Shown here: positions 38,999 to 50,706 of the stretch, in pieces | Layout: each line of letters opens with the position of its first letter | How positions within the stretch are numbered: the stretch's first letter is position 1 | Assembly (NCBI GenBank): GCA_031291255.1 | Contig: JARLJN010000188.1 | Location: 1-64,000 of the forward strand | DNA from: Gammaproteobacteria bacterium | GTDB taxonomy: Bacteria; Pseudomonadota; Gammaproteobacteria; DSM-16500 | Length of the DNA: 64,000 bases | Direction: 5' to 3' | Program-made: the position numbers and the translations under genes | The notes under the pieces: generated by a model | Databases searched by the model: none | Seen by the model: only the letters and a program-made list of their open reading frames with translations | What the model was told of the DNA's origin: nothing

Positions 38999-40204
38999 TT
39001 ATTTAGTGGCGTGTAATAACGAATGAGATATAATATCACTAATTTCACGATAGTTAAGAATACGCCAAGAAGCTCTATCCAACAAACTACTTTCACCTGT
39101 AAAAATAACATATCCGAAAGGTACGCGCTCTTTCGCCATATCCTTAAAATAATTTAATCCTTTAACAAACTCAGTTTTATAGGTTTGACCATATTTTATT
39201 TCAATGGGAATTAAATCTCGTCCAGATTGCCAAATTAAATCTACTTCGTATTGTGAGCGATCGCGATAGAAATAAATTCGCGGCTCTTTCCCTTGGTTTA
39301 ATAGTTGTTTATAAAAATCAAGAATGACTAAGTTTTCGAATAAATTTCCTTTCAATGGGTCACGACTCATTTGTGAAATATTTTCTATGCCTAATAAATA
39401 ACTCGCTAGTCCCACATCGGTAAAATATAATTTAGGGGATTTAATAATACGTTTTCCAAAATTCTCAAAGTAAGGTTGCAAACGAAAAATGATATAAGAT
39501 GCCTCTAAAACAGATAACCACGATTGGACTGTGTGGTATGAAACGCCGAGCTCATTACCAATATTTGAAGCGATAAATTCAGTGCCAATGCGTGCTGCAC
39601 ATAATTGCATAAAACGTTGAAATTGCATGAGATCTTTTACATGGAGAATATTTCGCATGTCACGTTCAATATATGTTTTAACATAATTTTTATAAACCAG
39701 CGTTGGATTGATTTGGTCTCGGAAAATTCTTGGTAAGCCGCCGTAATAAAGTAACTCATCTGTTGAAAGCTGAATATTCGCTTTGATTAGCTCTTGAGTG
39801 CTCATTGGCAATAACTCAAGCAAACCCACGCGACCTGCGAGTGATTGGGTAACAGATTCCATCAAAGCAAGATTATAACTTCCCGTGAGGATGAATTGTC
39901 CCTTAATTTGTTGCTTGTCAGCTTCAACCTGCAAATAAGATAACAAAGCAGGAAAGTGTTGTATTTCATCAAAGATAGCGCCTTTTTTCCCTAGAGACAG
40001 GAGGATGCCCTTTGGATCATCCATAATTAAAGCTCTTTGACTGGGATCTTCTAAATTAAAATAGGCTTTTTCTGGAAAATATTGCTGAGTTAATGTTGTT
40101 TTGCCAGACTGTCTCGGACCAGTAATACAAACAATAGGGAAACTATTCGCCAGCTCATCAAGAGCTAGCGTGATATCCCTTTGAAATTCCTGCGGCACTT
40201 TCAT
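38999..40204 (-). CDS. ATP-binding protein, AAA_14/DUF4143 family
   Basis: VCITGPRQSGKTTLTQQYFP; GAIFDEIQHFPALLSYLQ; FYRDRSQYEVDLIWQ. Confidence 0.92.
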   Translation of the reverse strand: MKVPQEFQRDITLALDELANSFPIVCITGPRQSGKTTLTQQYFPEKAYFNLEDPSQRALIMDDPKGILLSLGKKGAIFDEIQHFPALLSYLQVEADKQQIKGQFILTGSYNLALMESVTQSLAGRVGLLELLPMSTQELIKANIQLSTDELLYYGGLPRIFRDQINPTLVYKNYVKTYIERDMRNILHVKDLMQFQRFMQLCAARIGTEFIASNIGNELGVSYHTVQSWLSVLEASYIIFRLQPYFENFGKRIIKSPKLYFTDVGLASYLLGIENISQMSRDPLKGNLFENLVILDFYKQLLNQGKEPRIYFYRDRSQYEVDLIWQSGRDLIPIEIKYGQTYKTEFVKGLNYFKDMAKERVPFGYVIFTGESSLLDRASWRILNYREISDIISHSLLHATK

Positions 40205-40367
40205 GGCTTTTTTTCCTGAATAGTAATGACTAAATAGAACTGACACTTCTATTTAGTCATTATGACTCGAGTCTAATGAATTAACAAGAAAATAAATCTT
40301 CGGTAAATCAAGGGATTGCCATTACATCCTAAGGATGTCCATTTTGTGTCAGAACTCATTAGAAATG

Positions 40368-40458
40368 TCGGGACGACAAAAGACTGGATCCCGGATCGCA
40401 CGCCGTGAAAGGCCGGTTATACGCTCAAGGGCTATTGACGGCGTTTGTCCGGGACGAC
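40368..40458. repeat. REP-like imperfect palindrome, separate family
   Basis: gtcgggacgac..atcccggatcgcacgccgt ... acggcgtttgtccgggacgac. Confidence 0.5.
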
Positions 40459-40583
40459 AGCGGTGGCATGTTGATTATTAAGAGAAATTTGCGCTAGGCT
40501 TTTGAGAACCCACCGCCTACAGAAAACTTAACTTAAACATAATATGCTATACTGTACACATATGGGTCATCTCTATTCACGCA

Positions 40584-41635
40584 ATGTCTAAAAAGCCTGC
40601 GCGTTGGGAATTGTTTGAGTTGATAGATGCGGCTTATGAACCGCATAAATTAAATGAAATTCTTCATGTCGATAAAATTTTAGGTGCGGGTGCTTATGGT
40701 ATTACTGTGCAGGTCTTTAAAAAAAGCGGCAGTAATACAGCGATTACTTTATTGCGCCCTCATGCTGAAGAGCAAGCGCGTACAGAGTTTGCAACCTTAA
40801 ATCGCGCAGCACAAACGCTAGTGAAGCAAGACAAAAAATATGAACCGGTGATCGGTATGGTCACGCAAGCACAAGACTCAGCGCAACATGAAACGAATAT
40901 GCAATTAGCGGATCAACAAGATGTGATTGCAAAAAAACTTTATAACAATATTTCAATCACACTGACAGAGGGGGATTCTGAGAAGATCTATCATAGTGTC
41001 ACAGCTGAATGGGTAGGTTATGGTGAACGTTATAAAGAAACAGCGTTGATACCTGGCCAGCATTTTTTAGAATTGCCGAATAATACAGAGGCAGAAAAAG
41101 CTAGAAAACGTCATTTTGCCATTGAGCTGAAAAAAATCCTTATAAAATTATTGAAAGTACGGACAATGCAATTAGAAGATATCTTATTAATCCTAAGCCT
41201 AAGTTGGGTGTAATGTCTAAAATGTTTCAACCGCAAAAAGGTAAAGAGCGAGCCCAGATTTATCTCGATTTATTGCATCATGAATATGCGCAGTCGACTA
41301 TGTCAAAATATTTAATACTTTATGCTTTATTGACACATAAGGGCAGCGAGTTACGTCGTGCTGTGTGCGATGCTATGGGTTTTTCGACTGAAAATAAGCT
41401 AGAAGATATAGCCAATGCGACTCAGTATCTTAAAGAAACCATTCTTAAAGAAACAATTCGTGATTCGTATGAATTCCAGCAGAAAGATGACTGGGGTGTG
41501 TTTGTTAAGAACGTTATCAAACCCATTCATGAGGGTATTGATAATAAAGAACCTGTTAAAAGTGATGCATACTTTTATGCGCTTTTTTTCCTTTCTTTTA
41601 GGCTTAAGCTAACAGACCCATCAAACAAACCTTAA
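40584..41635 (+). pseudogene. Uncharacterized ~350-aa protein split by a frameshift at an A7 tract (41130-41136)
   Basis: ORFs 40584-41213 and 41204-41635; -1 frame across aaaaaaa reads EKNPYKIIESTDNAIRRYLINPKPKLGVMSKMFQPQ without stop. Confidence 0.6.
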
Positions 41636-41767
41636 CCTTGATGTTCTCCGTAGGGGGGGGGCTAATCCACCTACGAAAAATCCATGCGTTAACGTAACTA
41701 TCGCTAGCTGCTTGGATAGAATTCCGCTATAAGTTATACTTTCGTTCTTTATATCAGCTGTGATTTT

Positions 41768-42580
41768 ATGTTTTCCACTCGATCCCCTCATCCACTCAAT
41801 CAGCCTTTGCTTGCCAGTGATCTTGCAATTGATATAGCTGACAGCCCATTACCTGTGCGGTTTTCAATGAAGGATATTTCTGATTGTGTGAAGTTATTGC
41901 AAGAGGCGCAGCGCAAAGGAGATCAGAATCATCATATTGAAACTTGGCGATTGCATGTTTTTGTTTTTTTAGTTTTGTTCCCTTCTACAGCTTATTCTGT
42001 GTTTCATCTTGTTCGAAAGATATTGGATCAAAAAAATGATATTTCTAATTATAATCATTTTTTGATTCTTGATGAGAATCAAACGTGTGATGAAAAATAT
42101 CCGTTGGATACAAGTTCTATCACTGCTCAATGTAGGCATGATAAATATCCTGACATGCTGCAAGCTTGTAAAATTTTATTTGACCCAATTTGTGAGCATG
42201 AAATAAGTGGCGCAGATGCATTGGTGTTTGGTTTGCTGATGATTTTTTTGATTATTGATGTGGTGCAAATGTTTAAAGGGAGAATATGTTCCATTAAAAA
42301 TACTGCACATGATTTCATGTCTACTGCATTGATCAGTGAAAAAGACCGTCAAAAAGTGATTTCCGTGGTTGGATTTTTTGGTGGGTCGCTTGCGAATAAA
42401 TCGATAGAACAAACCATCGAGCTTTTGCAAAATTATGAAATGAAATTAAATAAAAGTTATTCGCGTCTTTTTGTTCGAAATATGTTTCTCGACCGCGGAG
42501 TCAATGGGGAAGGGTTGGAACAGATTATACGTGATTTTGCAGACATTGCTCACGAGAGTCCGGCGCCAAGACATGCGTAA
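41768..42580 (+). CDS. Hypothetical 270-aa protein with two TM segments
   Basis: TMs LHVFVFLVLFPSTAYSVFHLV and DALVFGLLMIFLIIDVVQMF. Confidence 0.65.
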   Translation: MFSTRSPHPLNQPLLASDLAIDIADSPLPVRFSMKDISDCVKLLQEAQRKGDQNHHIETWRLHVFVFLVLFPSTAYSVFHLVRKILDQKNDISNYNHFLILDENQTCDEKYPLDTSSITAQCRHDKYPDMLQACKILFDPICEHEISGADALVFGLLMIFLIIDVVQMFKGRICSIKNTAHDFMSTALISEKDRQKVISVVGFFGGSLANKSIEQTIELLQNYEMKLNKSYSRLFVRNMFLDRGVNGEGLEQIIRDFADIAHESPAPRHA

Positions 42581-42739
42581 ATGTAATTCAATCATTAAAA
42601 ATATGTTTATTCAGTAGACTGTTATTTAGCTTCATCCTATCGTATTAAGTAAGTTATCTTTTCTTATGATATCCTTGAATTAAGGCAAAATGCCCACACT
42701 TAGGACTGTATCAAGTCTTTGAAGAGGTTCTTTTTTATT

Positions 42740-45328
42740 ATGCGTTTAGATAAATTAACAAGTAAATTTCAAGCTGCTCTTGCAGATGCTCAATCTATGG
42801 CATTGGGTTCTGATCATGCCTTCATTGAACCTGTGCATGTTTTATTGGCTCTGCTTAATCAAGAAGGCAGCAGCATACGTCCTCTTTTGCAATCAGCAAA
42901 TGTCAATCTTAATGCATTACGTACTCAGCTGGATGCCATGTTACAACGCATGGCTAAAGTGGAAGGCACTCCAGGTGAAGTACACATTTCAAATGATTTA
43001 AACCGCTTGTTTAATGTCACGGATAAATTAGCGCAAAAACGAAAAGATCAATATATTTCAAGCGAACTTTTTTTATTGGCTGCTGTGGAAGACACGGGTG
43101 CAATAGGCGAATTATTACGTAAGTGCGGGCTCACAAAACAAGCTTTAGAAAAAGCAATAGACCAAGAACGTGGAGGCAGTAAAGTGGATGATCCTAACGC
43201 TGAAGATCAGCGCCGTGCATTAGAAAAATATACTATAGATCTGACTGCAAGAGCTGAAAAAGGAAAGCTAGATCCTGTGATAGGTCGTGATGCAGAGATA
43301 CGCCGCACTATTCAAGTTTTGTTACGACGTACCAAAAACAATCCTGTATTAATCGGTGAGCCTGGTGTGGGTAAAACCGCTATAGTCGAAGGTTTAGCAC
43401 AACGCATCATTAATGGTGAAGTGCCAGAAGGATTACGTAACAAGCGTTTGCTGGCATTGGACATGGGTGCTTTGATTGCAGGCGCAAAATTTCGTGGTGA
43501 ATTTGAAGAACGTTTAAAAGCCGTATTAAATGATTTAGCAAAACAAGAAGGACAAATCATTCTTTTCATCGATGAAATTCATACCATGGTCGGTGCAGGT
43601 AAAGCAGAAGGTTCTATGGATGCGGGTAATATGTTAAAGCCTGCATTAGCACGTGGTGAGTTACATTGTGTAGGCGCAACGACTCTAGATGAATATCGCA
43701 AATACATAGAAAAAGATGCAGCATTAGAAAGACGTTTTCAACGCATACTAGTAGAAGAACCTACTGTTCCTGATACGATTGCCATTTTGCGTGGATTAAA
43801 AGAACGTTATGAATTACATCATGGCGTAGAGATTACTGATTCTGCATTAGTTGCTGCTGCTACATTATCACATCGTTATATTTCAGATCGCCAATTACCA
43901 GACAAAGCAATAGATTTAATTGATGAAGCGGGCAGTAATATCCGTATGGAAATTGATTCTAAACCGGAAGCATTAGACAGTTTAGACAGGCGCATTATTC
44001 AATTAAAAATTGAGCGTGAAGCGTTAAAAAAAGAATCGGATGAAGGTTCAAAAAAACGTTTAGAGAAATTAGAAGAGCAGCTTAAAAAATTAGAAAAAGA
44101 ATGTGAAAAACTCGATGATATTTGGCGTTCAGAAAAAGCAGTTTTGCAGGGTGCGCAAAATATTAAAGAAGAGTTAGAGAAAGCGCGTTTAGAAATGGAG
44201 ACTGCAAAACGTAGTTCGAATTTATCGCGCATGGCTGAATTGCAATACGGAACTATTCCTGACTTAGAAAAAAAATTAGAGCAAAGTTTACTTGCAGAAA
44301 AAAAAGAAACGCAATTGGTTCGCAGTAAAGTGACTGAAGAAGAAATTGCTGAAGTTGTTTCTAAGTGGACACATATTCCTGTCTCTAAAATGTTAGAAGG
44401 TGAAAAAGAAAAATTATTACAAATGGAAAATTCATTACACACTAGAATCATAGGGCAAAATCAAGCTGTCACCGCTGTGTGCAATGCGATACGACGATCA
44501 CGTGCAGGCTTGTCAGATCCTAATCGTCCTATAGGTTCGTTTTTATTTTTAGGACCAACAGGTGTAGGTAAAACAGAATTATGTAAAGCACTCGCTTCAT
44601 TTTTATTTGATACAGAAGAAGCTGTTATTCGTATCGATATGTCTGAGTTTATGGAAAAACATTCTGTTGCACGCTTAGTGGGTGCGCCTCCTGGTTATGT
44701 AGGTTATGAAGAAGGTGGTTATTTAACAGAGTTAGTGCGCCGCAAACCTTATTCAGTTATTTTGTTTGATGAAATTGAAAAAGCGCATCCTGATGTCTTT
44801 AATATTTTGTTGCAAGTCTTAGATGATGGCCGTCTTACTGACAGTCAAGGCAGAACTGTTGATTTTAAAAATACGGTAATAGTCATGACATCTAATTTGG
44901 GGTCTGATGTCATTCAAGAGATTTCAAAAGAAGGTGATTATTTTGCAATGAAAGATGCTGTATTGAAAGTGGTAGGTAAACACTTCCGTCCAGAATTTAT
45001 GAATCGTATAGACGAAGTGGTTGTCTTCCATCCATTGGATAAAGAACAGATTAAAGCGATTACAAAAATACAAATCAAACGTCTAGAGACACGTCTCGCA
45101 GAGAGAGAGTTGGGTATACAGGTTAGCGATGAAGCCATGGATTATTTAACCACTAGCGGTTATGATCCTGTATATGGTGCTCGTCCGTTAAAGCGCGCTA
45201 TTCAACAATATGTAGAAAACCCCTTAGCTCAAGAAATTTTAGTTGGAAAGTATGTTGCTGGTGATATTATTTTCATTAATTTAGAAAATAACCATTTAGT
45301 ATTCTCAAGGGCAGATGTAACTATCTAG
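42740..45328 (+). CDS. clpB: ATP-dependent chaperone ClpB
   Basis: [18 protein letters not shown]; two AAA+ domains [15 protein letters not shown] and [15 protein letters not shown]; coiled-coil middle domain. Confidence 0.98.
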   Translation: MRLDKLTSKFQAALADAQSMALGSDHAFIEPVHVLLALLNQEGSSIRPLLQSANVNLNALRTQLDAMLQRMAKVEGTPGEVHISNDLNRLFNVTDKLAQKRKDQYISSELFLLAAVEDTGAIGELLRKCGLTKQALEKAIDQERGGSKVDDPNAEDQRRALEKYTIDLTARAEKGKLDPVIGRDAEIRRTIQVLLRRTKNNPVLIGEPGVGKTAIVEGLAQRIINGEVPEGLRNKRLLALDMGALIAGAKFRGEFEERLKAVLNDLAKQEGQIILFIDEIHTMVGAGKAEGSMDAGNMLKPALARGELHCVGATTLDEYRKYIEKDAALERRFQRILVEEPTVPDTIAILRGLKERYELHHGVEITDSALVAAATLSHRYISDRQLPDKAIDLIDEAGSNIRMEIDSKPEALDSLDRRIIQLKIEREALKKESDEGSKKRLEKLEEQLKKLEKECEKLDDIWRSEKAVLQGAQNIKEELEKARLEMETAKRSSNLSRMAELQYGTIPDLEKKLEQSLLAEKKETQLVRSKVTEEEIAEVVSKWTHIPVSKMLEGEKEKLLQMENSLHTRIIGQNQAVTAVCNAIRRSRAGLSDPNRPIGSFLFLGPTGVGKTELCKALASFLFDTEEAVIRIDMSEFMEKHSVARLVGAPPGYVGYEEGGYLTELVRRKPYSVILFDEIEKAHPDVFNILLQVLDDGRLTDSQGRTVDFKNTVIVMTSNLGSDVIQEISKEGDYFAMKDAVLKVVGKHFRPEFMNRIDEVVVFHPLDKEQIKAITKIQIKRLETRLAERELGIQVSDEAMDYLTTSGYDPVYGARPLKRAIQQYVENPLAQEILVGKYVAGDIIFINLENNHLVFSRADVTI

Positions 45329-45355
45329 AGGCTTAAACATAAAAGGACTAATGCG

Positions 45356-45778
45356 ATGTATAAACATATTTTATTTGCGACGGATTTAGCCGATGACACT
45401 GACTTTATTATCAATAAAGTAAAAAGCATACAAGGCTATACAAATGCGACCTTGACTCTAGTGCATGTTGTAGAACCTATGCCAGGTTATAGCTATGCTT
45501 ATTTAGGCATAGAAGATATTGAAGGCCAGCTGATAGAAGAAGCGCGCGATGCGTTAGGTAAGCTAGGCACTAAATTGAAGGTTGATGCCAAAGATCAAAT
45601 CATTGAAGTCGGTCCAACTAAATCAAAAATATTAAAAGTGGCTGATGAAGTTTCTGCAGATTTAATTGTTTGCGGTAGCCACGGACGTCATGGTTTATCG
45701 TTGTTATTAGGCTCTACAGCGAATGCTGTTTTACACGGTGCGAAATGCGATGTGTTAACAGTTAGGTTGCCTGAATAA
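45356..45778 (+). CDS. Universal stress protein UspA family
   Basis: YKHILFATDLADD; ADLIVCGSHGRHGLSLLLGSTANAVLHGAKCDVLTVR. Confidence 0.94.
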   Translation: MYKHILFATDLADDTDFIINKVKSIQGYTNATLTLVHVVEPMPGYSYAYLGIEDIEGQLIEEARDALGKLGTKLKVDAKDQIIEVGPTKSKILKVADEVSADLIVCGSHGRHGLSLLLGSTANAVLHGAKCDVLTVRLPE

Positions 45779-45828
45779 CGGCTCTTATCAATCGTTAAAA
45801 TCAGGCGATTTATTAAAACGGAGCGCGT

Positions 45829-47304
45829 ATGAAAATATCCTTTTCTGAAGAGCCTGGTCCGCTACGCTATGAGAATTCTGATCTTCGTCAGATTGTGCTT
45901 AAAGATGTAGTTGATAAAGAGCTATTGGCTAGGTCTCAACAGGCTGAGATTAACGCCCAAAATCAAAAAGAGTTTGAAAAAAAGCGTGATGAAAATGAGC
46001 TGGCATTTGCAATTGGAACGCTGGAAGCAATACAACTAGATCGTTTTTTTGAAATTTGTCTTGAGCTGCATGCTGTAGAGGTTGAGGAAGTTGTTGCAGA
46101 GCAGGAACAGAAAATACAGCAAGAGTTTGAGATTCGTCAGCAGCAAATACAAGAGACGGCATACAAGACCCCAGTAGAACAACTTCCTGATATAAGTAAT
46201 GCCATAGCTAAGATTGATCAGCAAATTGATAATATCAATGCACTGTATGATGCTGCTGCTAAACCTCTTATTGCTGAATTAAATAAATGGGAACAAACGG
46301 AATGGGCTGGAGTTGCAAAACAAGTGGCTGCTACCTCTGTCGCTGAACTTGACGTTCCCACAGGACTTGATGCCAATCAATGGCAAGAGAAAAAAGCAGA
46401 GATGCAAGACACCCTTTCATCAGCGCCTTCAGCACATAAGTTGATACAGCATAATCCTTACATTAAAGATGCTTATGAAAAAGCCTATGCTGAGAATATG
46501 CAAGGTAAAGAAGGGGATCCTGTAGCGCAGAAAAATGCGGTTGAAGCGGCTCTTTCATCTAGCACGAATCCTACTTATCATCTTAAATTCCAACTTGTTG
46601 CTGCAGTTCAAGCAATGGCATTATCCAAGTCTCAGGAGCTCAATAAAGGAAATGTTATTCGGTCTGCTGCGAGCTATGCAAATAATGAATGCGCAAGCGC
46701 CATGACTCATTATGCTTCAAGTCTTAATGAAGCGGTTGCCAATCAGGCTTCTTTCCAAAAATTATCGCATCTGACTTATGAAAGAAATTCAGCAGTTCAA
46801 TCTTTACAGAGTGATAGGGCATTATTAGTTAACTCGCAGAATGTGACACGTGAGATGCCGTTAGTGTTATCTGTGTCTGCGCAACAACAGAACCCGATTG
46901 TTCCGCCAGTGATAGGCGAGCAAATGACTACTGCACAAGATGTTAGTGCGAGAAGGCAAGCAAAAGAGTGTTTTTTAAAAATAAATGAGATGGTTGGACA
47001 TCGATTTTTAGATACTAGTCTTGGGATTACCGCGCCTATACTTGCATCAGAATATGTAACAAATCCTAAGTTTCGTGAAGCTACAGATAGCATACTGAAT
47101 GATATGAATCAATTGAATCAGACAGGGGCAACTGACCCAGTGTTGAGGGATAAAATAGAAAATGCAGTGCAAGCATTGAAAACAGATTTAGTTGATCAAA
47201 GTATGAAGCTCACAATGCTTGCAGTAGATAAAAAAGAAGCTGTGCATGTTAAGTATGGATTAGGCGGCGAAGAAAATAGAAATACGCGTAGATTAGGTGG
47301 TTAA
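45829..47304 (+). CDS. Uncharacterized 491-aa predicted coiled-coil protein
   Basis: Continuous ORF, Q/E/A-rich; no family recognised. Confidence 0.7.
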   Translation: MKISFSEEPGPLRYENSDLRQIVLKDVVDKELLARSQQAEINAQNQKEFEKKRDENELAFAIGTLEAIQLDRFFEICLELHAVEVEEVVAEQEQKIQQEFEIRQQQIQETAYKTPVEQLPDISNAIAKIDQQIDNINALYDAAAKPLIAELNKWEQTEWAGVAKQVAATSVAELDVPTGLDANQWQEKKAEMQDTLSSAPSAHKLIQHNPYIKDAYEKAYAENMQGKEGDPVAQKNAVEAALSSSTNPTYHLKFQLVAAVQAMALSKSQELNKGNVIRSAASYANNECASAMTHYASSLNEAVANQASFQKLSHLTYERNSAVQSLQSDRALLVNSQNVTREMPLVLSVSAQQQNPIVPPVIGEQMTTAQDVSARRQAKECFLKINEMVGHRFLDTSLGITAPILASEYVTNPKFREATDSILNDMNQLNQTGATDPVLRDKIENAVQALKTDLVDQSMKLTMLAVDKKEAVHVKYGLGGEENRNTRRLGG

Positions 47305-47308
47305 TTAA

Positions 47309-47335
47309 GTCGCCTGAACTTATTATTCAGGCGAC
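47309..47335. terminator. Intrinsic terminator hairpin between convergent genes
   Basis: gtcgcctgaa-cttatta-ttcaggcgac followed by tgttttcatt. Confidence 0.8.
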
Positions 47336-47344
47336 TGTTTTCAT

Positions 47345-47923
47345 TTATTTAAAATTATCTGCTACAAAATCCCAGTTGACCAAACCCCAAAATTTTTCAA
47401 CATAAGTTGGACGTGCATTACGATAATCTATGTAATAAGCATGTTCCCATACATCACAAGTTAACAAGGCTTTTTTCCCTTCTTTCATAGGAGTTCCAGC
47501 GTTGCTGGTGCTGATGATTTCAAGAGAACCATCTGTATTTTTAACTAACCAAGCCCAACCTGAACCAAATGTTGCAATCGCTTTTTCATTAAATAATTTT
47601 TGAAACTCTTCAAGAGAACCAAATTTTTCAGTGATAGCATCGGCTAATTTTCCGTTGGGTCTGCCGTGACTTTTGGGCGTCATGCAATTCCAATAAAAAG
47701 TATGATTCCAAATTTGTGCCGCATTATTAAATATGCCGCCGCTGGATTTCATGATGGTTTCTTCCAAGGAAAGATTTTCAAATTCTGTTCCTGGGATGAG
47801 TTTATTTAAATTGTTTACATAAGCTTGGTGATGTTTTCCATAATGATATTCTAATGTTTCTTTTGAAATGATAGGTTGCAGTGCATCCATTGCATAGGGT
47901 AAAGGCGGTAAAGTGTGTGTCAT
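47345..47923 (-). CDS. sodB: Superoxide dismutase (Fe/Mn)
   Basis: [49 protein letters not shown]. Confidence 0.97.
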   Translation of the reverse strand: MTHTLPPLPYAMDALQPIISKETLEYHYGKHHQAYVNNLNKLIPGTEFENLSLEETIMKSSGGIFNNAAQIWNHTFYWNCMTPKSHGRPNGKLADAITEKFGSLEEFQKLFNEKAIATFGSGWAWLVKNTDGSLEIISTSNAGTPMKEGKKALLTCDVWEHAYYIDYRNARPTYVEKFWGLVNWDFVADNFK

Positions 47924-47941
47924 GTGGTGCTCCTTAATGAG

Positions 47942-48721
47942 TTAAATTGTTTCATCAGTCCGCTTGGTCAAAACTTCAAATCCTGTTTCTGTAACGAGTA
48001 TGGTATGTTCCCATTGGGCAGATAAGCTATGGTCTTTAGTGACGACTGTCCATGCATCGGGTAACAATTTCACAAATCGTTTTCCAGCATTAATCATGGG
48101 CTCTATGGTGAATATCATCCCAGGTTTTAAGGTAGCGCCTGAACCTGTCGTGCCATAGTGCAGTACATTAGGTGGCTCATGAAATATTTTTCCTATGCCA
48201 TGACCGCAGTACTCTCGCACGACTGAAAAGCGCTGAGCTTCCGCGTGCTGTTGAATAACAGCCCCTATATCGCCAAAATGCGCCCCAGGTTTGACTTGCT
48301 CTATGCCTAGGTATAAACATTCCTGGGTGACTCTAATCAGCCTCTCAGCCAGTATAGAGGGCTTGCCCACAGTAAACATTTGGCTGGTATCGCCGTGATA
48401 CTCATCTTTTATGACAGTGATATCAATATTGATGATATCTCCGTCTTTTAGAACTTTGGAACTGGGGATACCGTGACAGACTTGATGGTTAACTGAGGTG
48501 CAAATTGATTTAGGAAAGCCATTATAATTTAGTGGTGCTGGAATGGCATCTTGTTCATTAATAATGTAATTGTGGCAGATTTTGTTAAGTTCATCTGTCG
48601 TGACGCCGACTTTTACGTGAGGGGCTATCATTTCTAATACGTCTGCGGCTAACCGTCCTGCTATGCGCATTTTTTCAATTTCAGCAGGCGTTTTGATGCT
48701 AATTTCAGTAGACTCTCTCAT
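47942..48721 (-). CDS. map: Type I methionyl aminopeptidase
   Basis: ISIKTPAEIEKMRIAGRLAADVLEMI; CTSVNHQVCHGIPS; GHGIGKIFHEPPNV. Confidence 0.97.
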   Translation of the reverse strand: MRESTEISIKTPAEIEKMRIAGRLAADVLEMIAPHVKVGVTTDELNKICHNYIINEQDAIPAPLNYNGFPKSICTSVNHQVCHGIPSSKVLKDGDIINIDITVIKDEYHGDTSQMFTVGKPSILAERLIRVTQECLYLGIEQVKPGAHFGDIGAVIQQHAEAQRFSVVREYCGHGIGKIFHEPPNVLHYGTTGSGATLKPGMIFTIEPMINAGKRFVKLLPDAWTVVTKDHSLSAQWEHTILVTETGFEVLTKRTDETI

Positions 48722-48938
48722 TGTTATAATATACCAAGTTAACTAAATAATATTGTTTGGAAGTGGCTGTCTATGGTATAAAGGCCAGTTTTAATAAGCA
48801 AATGAAATTTCTTGTTAAAAGATTTACTCATCCCACACACGTATTTAGACCATTTGCTGGGTGCTTTTTGTTCAAGTTAAGAACAAGGTTGGCTGGTGGT
48901 ATACGTGGAGGAATAACCCAAACTAAAGAGGAAATAAA

Positions 48939-49709
48939 ATGTCTTTACCAGTTAGTATGCGTGATATGTTAAAAGCGGGCGTCCATTTTGGCCATCAAAC
49001 CCGTTATTGGAATCCTAAAATGGGAACCTATATTTACGGTGCCCGTAACAAAATTCATATTATCAACTTAGAAAAAACGATGCCTATGTTGCAAGAAGCC
49101 TTCAATTTTGTGGGTAAGATTGCAGCGAACAAAGGTAAGGTTTTATTTGTTGGTACCAAAACAGCCGCTAGAGATATCATTAAAGCAGAAGCAGAGCGCT
49201 GCCGTATGCCTTATGTTGATCATAGATGGTTAGGCGGAATGTTAACTAACTATAAAACGATACGCCAATCCATTAAGCGTTTAAAAGAACTCGAAGCTAT
49301 GTTTGAAAAAAGCAGCTTTGGTCGTTTAGGCAAAAAAGAAATTCTAGAATTAACGCGTGAAAGAACTAAATTAGATCGCAGCTTAGGCGGTATTAAGAAC
49401 ATGGGCGGATTGCCAGATGCTTTATTTGTTGTTGACGTAGGTCATGAAAATATTGCAATTGCTGAAGCAAACCGACTCAGTATTCCAGTGATAGGGGTGG
49501 TTGATACCAATCATAATCCTGCTGGAGTGAGCTATATTATTCCTGGTAACGATGATTCTTTACGTGCAATACAGCTTTATGCTTCATGCATTGCTGATGC
49601 TATTTTAGAAGCGCGTGCAAGCAATCCAGATACGGCTGATCTAGAGCATGAGTTTGTTGAAGTGAATCTTGATTTGCCAGCCGCGGGTAGTGAAGACACC
49701 GCAGGTTAA
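48939..49709 (+). CDS. rpsB: 30S ribosomal protein S2
   Basis: [43 protein letters not shown]. Confidence 0.98.
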   Translation: MSLPVSMRDMLKAGVHFGHQTRYWNPKMGTYIYGARNKIHIINLEKTMPMLQEAFNFVGKIAANKGKVLFVGTKTAARDIIKAEAERCRMPYVDHRWLGGMLTNYKTIRQSIKRLKELEAMFEKSSFGRLGKKEILELTRERTKLDRSLGGIKNMGGLPDALFVVDVGHENIAIAEANRLSIPVIGVVDTNHNPAGVSYIIPGNDDSLRAIQLYASCIADAILEARASNPDTADLEHEFVEVNLDLPAAGSEDTAG

Positions 49710-49736
49710 TCAGCGTTAAATAAACGCTAAAACGAT

Positions 49737-49768
49737 AGGATGGGTAAGTCTTTTATCCATCCTTATTT
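49737..49768 (+). terminator. Terminator/attenuator-like hairpin between rpsB and tsf
   Basis: aggatgggtaa-gtctt-ttatccatcct followed by tattttt. Confidence 0.65.
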
Positions 49769-49810
49769 TTGGATTTCGTACAAACTCGAATGAGAAGTGA
49801 GGATGTGGTT

Positions 49811-50701
49811 ATGTCTACGATTACGGCAGCACAAGTAAAAGAATTACGCGAACGCACTAGCGTTGGCATGATGGATTGTAAAAATGCACTAGAATTAGCG
49901 AAAGGCGATATGGATTTGGCTATTGAAGAATTACGTAAATCAGGCCGTGCAAAAGCCGATAAAAAATCAGGCCGTGTAGCAGCAGAAGGTATAGTGATGA
50001 TACGCGCTAGCGAAGATGGCAAGCGAGCAGTATTAATTGAAATTAACAGCGAAACCGATTTTGTGGCAAGAGATGCTAACTTCTTGAATTTTGCAGAAGC
50101 GGTTGCACAAACAGCATTGGCATCCAATGTTGATGATATAGAAAAATTTGCAGGCTTAGCATTACTTGGGTCTGATGGTCAAACTGTAGAAGAAGCGCGC
50201 CAAGTATTGGTTGCAAAAGTAGGCGAGAACATACATATACGCCGTATCTATTTCACTAAATCAACAGCAGCTGGCATAGGTACCTATTTGCATGGCAACC
50301 GTATTGGTGTCTGTGTGGAACTGGATGTAGATAACAAAGATCTTGCGAAAGATATTGCTATGCACATTGCAGCAAGCAAACCATTGGTTGTGTCACCTGA
50401 CGAAGTTCCTGCGGATCTAGTTGCAAAAGAAAAAGAAATTTATCTTGCGCAAGCTGCTAGCAGTGGTAAGCCACAAGACATTATTGAAAAAATGGTTGCT
50501 GGACGATTGAAAAAATATTTAGATGAAATTAGTTTAGTGGGTCAGCCATTTGTAAAAGATCCTGACACTACTATTTCTAGCTTACTCAATAAAAATCGTG
50601 CAAAAGTATTAAGCTTTACACGTTTTGAAGTAGGTGAAGGCATAGAGAAAGAAACGGAAGATTTTGTTGAAGCCGTTATGTCTCAAGTCAAAAGCAGCTA
50701 A
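49811..50701 (+). CDS. tsf: Elongation factor Ts
   Basis: [28 protein letters not shown]. Confidence 0.98.
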   Translation: MSTITAAQVKELRERTSVGMMDCKNALELAKGDMDLAIEELRKSGRAKADKKSGRVAAEGIVMIRASEDGKRAVLIEINSETDFVARDANFLNFAEAVAQTALASNVDDIEKFAGLALLGSDGQTVEEARQVLVAKVGENIHIRRIYFTKSTAAGIGTYLHGNRIGVCVELDVDNKDLAKDIAMHIAASKPLVVSPDEVPADLVAKEKEIYLAQAASSGKPQDIIEKMVAGRLKKYLDEISLVGQPFVKDPDTTISSLLNKNRAKVLSFTRFEVGEGIEKETEDFVEAVMSQVKSS

Positions 50702-50706
50702 TACCT

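Noticed and set aside
41649-41658. G9 homopolymer as a phase-variable tract
   Set aside because: It is intergenic (after 41635) and not placed in a clear promoter; a sequencing-length error is equally likely.
48757-48972. 71-aa ORF upstream of rpsB
   Set aside because: Overlaps the rpsB leader and start in another frame; no RBS or family signature.
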